From the NCBI GenBank assembly GCA_937898895.1, contig CALDKL010000095.1:1-9723 (forward strand): a DNA stretch of 9,723 bases, given 5' to 3'. Each line of letters opens with the position of its first letter. Position 1 is the first letter of the stretch. The stretch is from an uncultured Verrucomicrobiae bacterium (GTDB lineage Bacteria; Verrucomicrobiota; Verrucomicrobiia; Verrucomicrobiales; DEV007). The position numbers were made by a program, and so were the translations under genes. The notes below the pieces were generated by a model. It worked only from the letters and a program-made list of their open reading frames with translations, was not told the origin of the DNA and searched no databases. This document shows, piece by piece, positions 6,852-9,723 of the stretch.

Positions 6852-7724
6852 ATGACGGGTCCATCGTCGCTTCGATTCATGAAGTCGCCGTCCCTTCTCC
6901 TTTCCGCCGTCCTTTTCACCGCTTCCCTTGTCTCTTCCGCCGAGCCTCCCAAGGCAGTTCCCCTGTGGCCCGGCGGAGCACCCGGCTCCGAGGCCCGCAA
7001 GGACGAACCCGAGAAGATCGAGGGGTCGAACATCACCAATGTACACCATCCTTCAATCACTCCCTACCTGCCCGACCCTGACAAAGCCACCGGAACATCC
7101 GTGATCGTTTGTCCGGGCGGAGGTCACGCAAAGCTCTGTGTCGGTCACGAAGGATACGCCCTCTGCGAATGGTTCCGCGACCAGGGCATCGCCGCTTTTC
7201 TTCTGAAATATCGGCTCTGCCGCGAGCAAGGCTCGACCTACACCCTGGAGGGGCACGCCATGGATGACACCCGACGCGCCATCCGCACGGTGCGGAGCCG
7301 GGCGGGGGAATGGGGCATCCGACCCGACCGCGTCGGCATCCTTGGCTTTTCGGCGGGCGGAGAACTCGCCGCCTACGCCGCGATGAAGCCGATGGCGGGC
7401 GATCCGGCGGCAGCGGACCCCATCGATCGCCTCGACAGTCGTCCCGACTTCCACGGGCTCATTTACCCAGGGAAATCGGCCACCTTCACCGCCGTCCCCG
7501 GAATGTCTCCTGTCTTTCTTGCCTGCGGCTATGGCGACCGACCCGACATCGCCGAAGGCTTGGCTGAGGTCTACCTGAAATACAAAAAGGCGGGCGTGAA
7601 GGCCGAGTTGCATATCTACGCAAACGCCGCTCACGGCTTCGGTTATCGGCCGGGCACGAGCACGGCCGCCGGGCGATGGGTCGACCGCTTCCGCGAATGG
7701 CTCGCCGAGAGCGGATTGTTGTGA
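6852..7724 (+). CDS. Secreted alpha/beta-hydrolase, probable carbohydrate/acetylxylan esterase-like
   Basis: A 290-residue serine hydrolase of the alpha/beta fold, close in layout to BD-FAE / acetylxylan-esterase-like proteins that deacylate plant polysaccharides. It has a signal peptide (hydrophobic core from about residue 14, likely cleavage after the SSA at 28-30). The mature start PPKAVPLWPGGAPGSE is typical of this group. The oxyanion-hole segment is CPGGGH (87-92), the nucleophile elbow GFSAGGE (Ser167, 165-171), the acid Asp229 in CGYGDRPD or Asp232, and the base His261 in AAHGFGY. Start: ATG 6852 has GCAGGG just upstream and is used here; ATG 6879 (residue 10, MKSPSLLL) also gives a good signal peptide. 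The gene ends 19 bases before the convergent pdxH stop. The substrate is not shown by sequence; a plain lipase or esterase role is possible. Confidence 0.88.
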   Translation: MTGPSSLRFMKSPSLLLSAVLFTASLVSSAEPPKAVPLWPGGAPGSEARKDEPEKIEGSNITNVHHPSITPYLPDPDKATGTSVIVCPGGGHAKLCVGHEGYALCEWFRDQGIAAFLLKYRLCREQGSTYTLEGHAMDDTRRAIRTVRSRAGEWGIRPDRVGILGFSAGGELAAYAAMKPMAGDPAAADPIDRLDSRPDFHGLIYPGKSATFTAVPGMSPVFLACGYGDRPDIAEGLAEVYLKYKKAGVKAELHIYANAAHGFGYRPGTSTAAGRWVDRFREWLAESGLL

Positions 7725-7743
7725 GTTTGTCAGGAACAGCCGA

Positions 7744-8397
7744 TCAGGGGGCGAGGCGATCGATTTTCCAGACGGCTCCTTCCCGTCGGTATTCGAAGCG
7801 GTCGTGGATGCGGTCCTTCCCCCCCTGCCAGAATTCGAAGCGGCTCGGCGCGACGCGGTAGCCTCCCCAGAAATCGGGACAGGGAATCTCGCCCTCGGCG
7901 AACTTCCGCTTCATTTCCTCGAGCTTCGCGAGGAGAAGCGACTTTGAGGAGACAACGTGGCTTTGGTTCGAGACCCAGGCCCCGAGTCGGTGCCCGACGG
8001 GACGCGAGAGGAAATACTTCACCGTTTCGGTGCGGCTGATGACTTCCGCAGTCCCCTGGATCTTCACCTGTCGCTCCAGCGGGAGCCACGGAAAGAGCAA
8101 GGCAACGCGAGGGTTCGCCGCGATCTCACGGGCCTTGCGGCTTTCGTGGTTTGTGAAAAAAACAAAGCCCCGCTCGTCGTAGGCTTTCAGCAGAACCGTG
8201 CGCGAACTCGGCTGGCCCTCCGCATCGACCGTCGAGAGGGTCATGGCATTTGCCTCGATGACCTCGGGCGACTCCGTCGCTTCGAGAAACCAGATTCGAA
8301 ACTGAGTCACGGGATCCGGATCGAGATGGTCGCGGGTGAGTGAACCTCGCTCGTAGCTACGACGCTGGGCGGAGGGATCGGGTGGAATTTCGGACAT
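7744..8397 (-). CDS. pdxH: Pyridoxamine/pyridoxine 5'-phosphate oxidase
   Basis: A 217-residue cytoplasmic FMN flavoenzyme that oxidises PNP or PMP to pyridoxal 5'-phosphate, the last step of PLP supply and salvage. Full length for the family, with all expected blocks: the N-terminal RRSYERGSL (12-20), FMN-binding PSSRTVLLK (63-71, with substrate Lys71), FFTNHESRKA (80-89), YFLSRPVGHRLGAW (128-141), VSNQS (142-146), FWGGYRV (176-182), and the C-terminal FEFWQGGKDRIHDRF (187-201) ending WKIDRLAP. By alignment with E. coli PdxH, the phosphate-binding Tyr128 and Arg132 are kept, but the Ser137 equivalent is His136. ATG 8397 gives the normal N-terminus; no Shine-Dalgarno precedes it. It is divergent from the acyltransferase gene and convergent with the esterase gene, so it is probably transcribed alone. 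Confidence 0.97.
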   Translation of the reverse strand: MSEIPPDPSAQRRSYERGSLTRDHLDPDPVTQFRIWFLEATESPEVIEANAMTLSTVDAEGQPSSRTVLLKAYDERGFVFFTNHESRKAREIAANPRVALLFPWLPLERQVKIQGTAEVISRTETVKYFLSRPVGHRLGAWVSNQSHVVSSKSLLLAKLEEMKRKFAEGEIPCPDFWGGYRVAPSRFEFWQGGKDRIHDRFEYRREGAVWKIDRLAP

Positions 8398-8555
8398 GGC
8401 GAACGACGGCGGTGACCAGCGGGAGGGAACCTACACCCAACCTGCGGCCACCCGCAAGAGGTGCGAGTGCCCCGTCGATCACAAGTCCGCACTCGACATC
8501 CGGCCCCTTCGTGCCCCATAGTCGCCCACCGCGTCTCCTCCGCCCCTTCCCTTTC
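8398..8555. promoter_or_regulatory. Divergent spacer between pdxH and acyltransferase with two adjacent hairpins
   Basis: A 158-base spacer between divergent genes that should contain both promoters. Two inverted repeats can be read: TGCGG/CCGCA (8443-8456, 4-base loop) and CGAGTGC/GCACTCG (8464-8470 and 8489-8495, 18-base loop). They could be leader RNA structures or protein sites. No known riboswitch consensus (FMN, TPP or others) is recognised, and no tRNA cloverleaf fits. Shine-Dalgarno sequences are absent before both start codons. Clear -35/-10 boxes could not be identified. Confidence 0.35.
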
Positions 8556-9674
8556 ATGGACGAATCCGTCTCCCGCAGGAACCGACTTTTCGGACTCGAC
8601 GTCGCGCGAGCCTTCGCCATCTCGCTCGTCGTCCTGGCGCATGCACACCAGGGATCGATGGAAATCGGGATCTACGGCGTCGAACTCTTTTTCGCCCTGA
8701 GCGGCTTTCTCATCGGCGGGATCCTGCACCGCTGCGTGCCTGCCGAGGGCACCTGGTCCTTTGCCGGAGTCGTAAATTTCTGGCGGCGGCGCTGGTGGAG
8801 GACTCTGCCGGCGTACTACCTCTTTCTCCTCCTCGCGATCCTCTTCCATCTCTCGCGAGGGGAAGTCCCGGAAAGGGGATGGAGCGGCGTGTTGCCCTAT
8901 TTTCTGTTTGTCCCGAATCTGATGTCGCCAAACGAAGTCTTTTTCGACGTCTCCTGGTCCCTCTGCGTCGAAGAGGCCTTCTACTTGTTGTTTCCGCTGG
9001 GCCTGCTCGTCGTAAACCGCGCAACGAGACGCCGGGATCGCTCGTTCTGGATTGTCCTGGCATCGGTGGTTTTGTTGTCCTTTCTTCTGCGTGAAGTGGC
9101 CTTTGCGCAGTGGCCTGCGGCACAGAGCCGGGTGATGACCCTGCCGCGCCTCGACGCGATTGCCTACGGCGTCGCGATGGCTTTGTGGACCCGTACGCGC
9201 ACCTTTCCGGATCGGCATCGCAGCGGGCTCGCGGTGGCGGGAGGGCTCGTCGTGGCTGCGTCGGTGGCGGCCCATCTCCTCTCCCGACCCCTCGCAGAGG
9301 CAACTGGATTCTTCCGCTTTTCCCTGATGGCGATGCCTTTCGGTTTCAGCCTCTGCATGCCCCTGTTCGCCTCGTGGAGTTCGTTGCCGATCCGATGGGA
9401 ATGGATCCGCAGTCCGGTCACGGCGATCAGCCTGTGGTCGTACTCGATCTATCTTTGCCACCATATGATTCTCCTCGGGGTGCTGCCGTGGTTTGGTGAA
9501 GATCGGGAATCGTTGACGGAAAAACTCCTGAGCAAGGGAGTCGGACTGGTGCTCGTCCTGCTCGTCTCGGCCCTGGTCTACCGCTGTTACGAATCGCCTC
9601 TGACGCGGAGGCGTCCGCCCGAACTCGATCGCGATGGAGCCTCGAGAGCCCCCGCCGATTCTCCAAACGCCTGA
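8556..9674 (+). CDS. Membrane acyltransferase, family 3 (OafA/YrhL type)
   Basis: A 372-residue integral membrane protein that probably transfers an acetyl or other acyl group to a cell-envelope or exported glycan. The N-terminus RNRLFGLDVARAFAISLVVLAHA (8-30) is the family's opening helix, with the invariant His29. GVELFFALSGFLIGG (41-55) and RRRWWRTLPAYY (77-88) are the next hallmark blocks, followed by FVPN and SWSLCVEEAFYLLFP (133-147). About ten membrane helices follow in the usual pattern, ending near residue 350 with a charged, Pro-rich tail. There is no C-terminal SGNH domain, so it is the short form. ATG 8556 is chosen because it precedes the first conserved block; a longer in-frame extension to 8340 would cross the spacer and the pdxH start and reads as low-complexity noise. 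No neighbouring polysaccharide genes indicate the substrate. Confidence 0.93.
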   Translation: MDESVSRRNRLFGLDVARAFAISLVVLAHAHQGSMEIGIYGVELFFALSGFLIGGILHRCVPAEGTWSFAGVVNFWRRRWWRTLPAYYLFLLLAILFHLSRGEVPERGWSGVLPYFLFVPNLMSPNEVFFDVSWSLCVEEAFYLLFPLGLLVVNRATRRRDRSFWIVLASVVLLSFLLREVAFAQWPAAQSRVMTLPRLDAIAYGVAMALWTRTRTFPDRHRSGLAVAGGLVVAASVAAHLLSRPLAEATGFFRFSLMAMPFGFSLCMPLFASWSSLPIRWEWIRSPVTAISLWSYSIYLCHHMILLGVLPWFGEDRESLTEKLLSKGVGLVLVLLVSALVYRCYESPLTRRRPPELDRDGASRAPADSPNA

Positions 9675-9723
9675 CCCGCATTTCTCATACCCCTTCTGCT
9701 GCGACTGGCTGCGGCCCGTCCCC
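9675..9723. other. Short 3' flank, nothing recognised
   Basis: Forty-nine bases after the acyltransferase stop reach the window edge. I see no hairpin with a T tract, no start codon with a ribosome site, and no repeat. Confidence 0.4.

Noticed and set aside
8398..8555. Possible tRNA on the minus strand, suggested by a tRNA-like stretch with GGTTCCCTCCC.
   Set aside because: The T-loop lacks the conserved A, the flanking stem bases do not pair, and no acceptor or anticodon stem can be placed around it.
8307..9464. Long open frame on the minus strand opposite the acyltransferase gene.
   Set aside because: Its translation is rich in Arg, Gly and charged residues with no recognisable domain, and the plus-strand frame has all acyltransferase family 3 motifs. 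It is a shadow caused by high GC content.

Overview
The window is GC-rich bacterial chromosome with tightly packed genes. It most likely comes from the Verrucomicrobiota or a relative in the PVC group. The pointers are the ileS-lspA order, a secreted formylglycine-type sulfatase, a secreted esterase of the acetylxylan-esterase type, and start sites that mostly lack a Shine-Dalgarno sequence. This placement is an inference from gene style; no marker gene in the window settles it. I see no insertion sequence, integrase, CRISPR array, tRNA or rRNA.

Layout from left to right. (1) Bases 1-1527, plus strand: the 3' end of ileS, then lspA four bases later, then a possible 74-residue membrane protein. 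The last of these meets the sulfatase gene tail to tail with a 7-base overlap, and a perfect 12-bp inverted repeat lies inside its 3' half. (2) Bases 1521-2972, minus strand: a secreted sulfatase. (3) Bases 3214-6764, minus strand: a two-gene operon for an Mre11/SbcD/YhaO-like nuclease and a Rad50/SbcC/YhaN-like coiled-coil ATPase. The two genes are coupled by an ATGA overlap and a perfect Shine-Dalgarno sequence. (4) Bases 6852-7724, plus strand: a secreted alpha/beta-hydrolase, divergent from the nuclease operon. (5) Bases 7744-8397, minus strand: pdxH. (6) Bases 8556-9674, plus strand: a membrane acyltransferase of family 3 (OafA type), divergent from pdxH.

How the genes work together: LspA processes prolipoproteins, and ileS-lspA is a standard housekeeping pair. 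The nuclease and ATPase should form one DNA end-processing complex. The sulfatase and esterase both look exported and could remove sulfate and acyl groups from polysaccharides, but they lie on opposite strands on either side of the nuclease operon, so a shared pathway is only a suggestion. PdxH makes the cofactor PLP. The acyltransferase probably modifies an envelope glycan.

I do not see a clearly new multi-gene system. The item most worth a second look is the compact Rad50-like ATPase: it has no CxxC zinc hook and carries a beta-rich segment near the middle of its coiled-coil region. Also worth noting are the 12-bp inverted repeat, dyads in the spacers, an enlarged active-site loop in LspA, and a Ser-to-His change at a PdxH substrate position.
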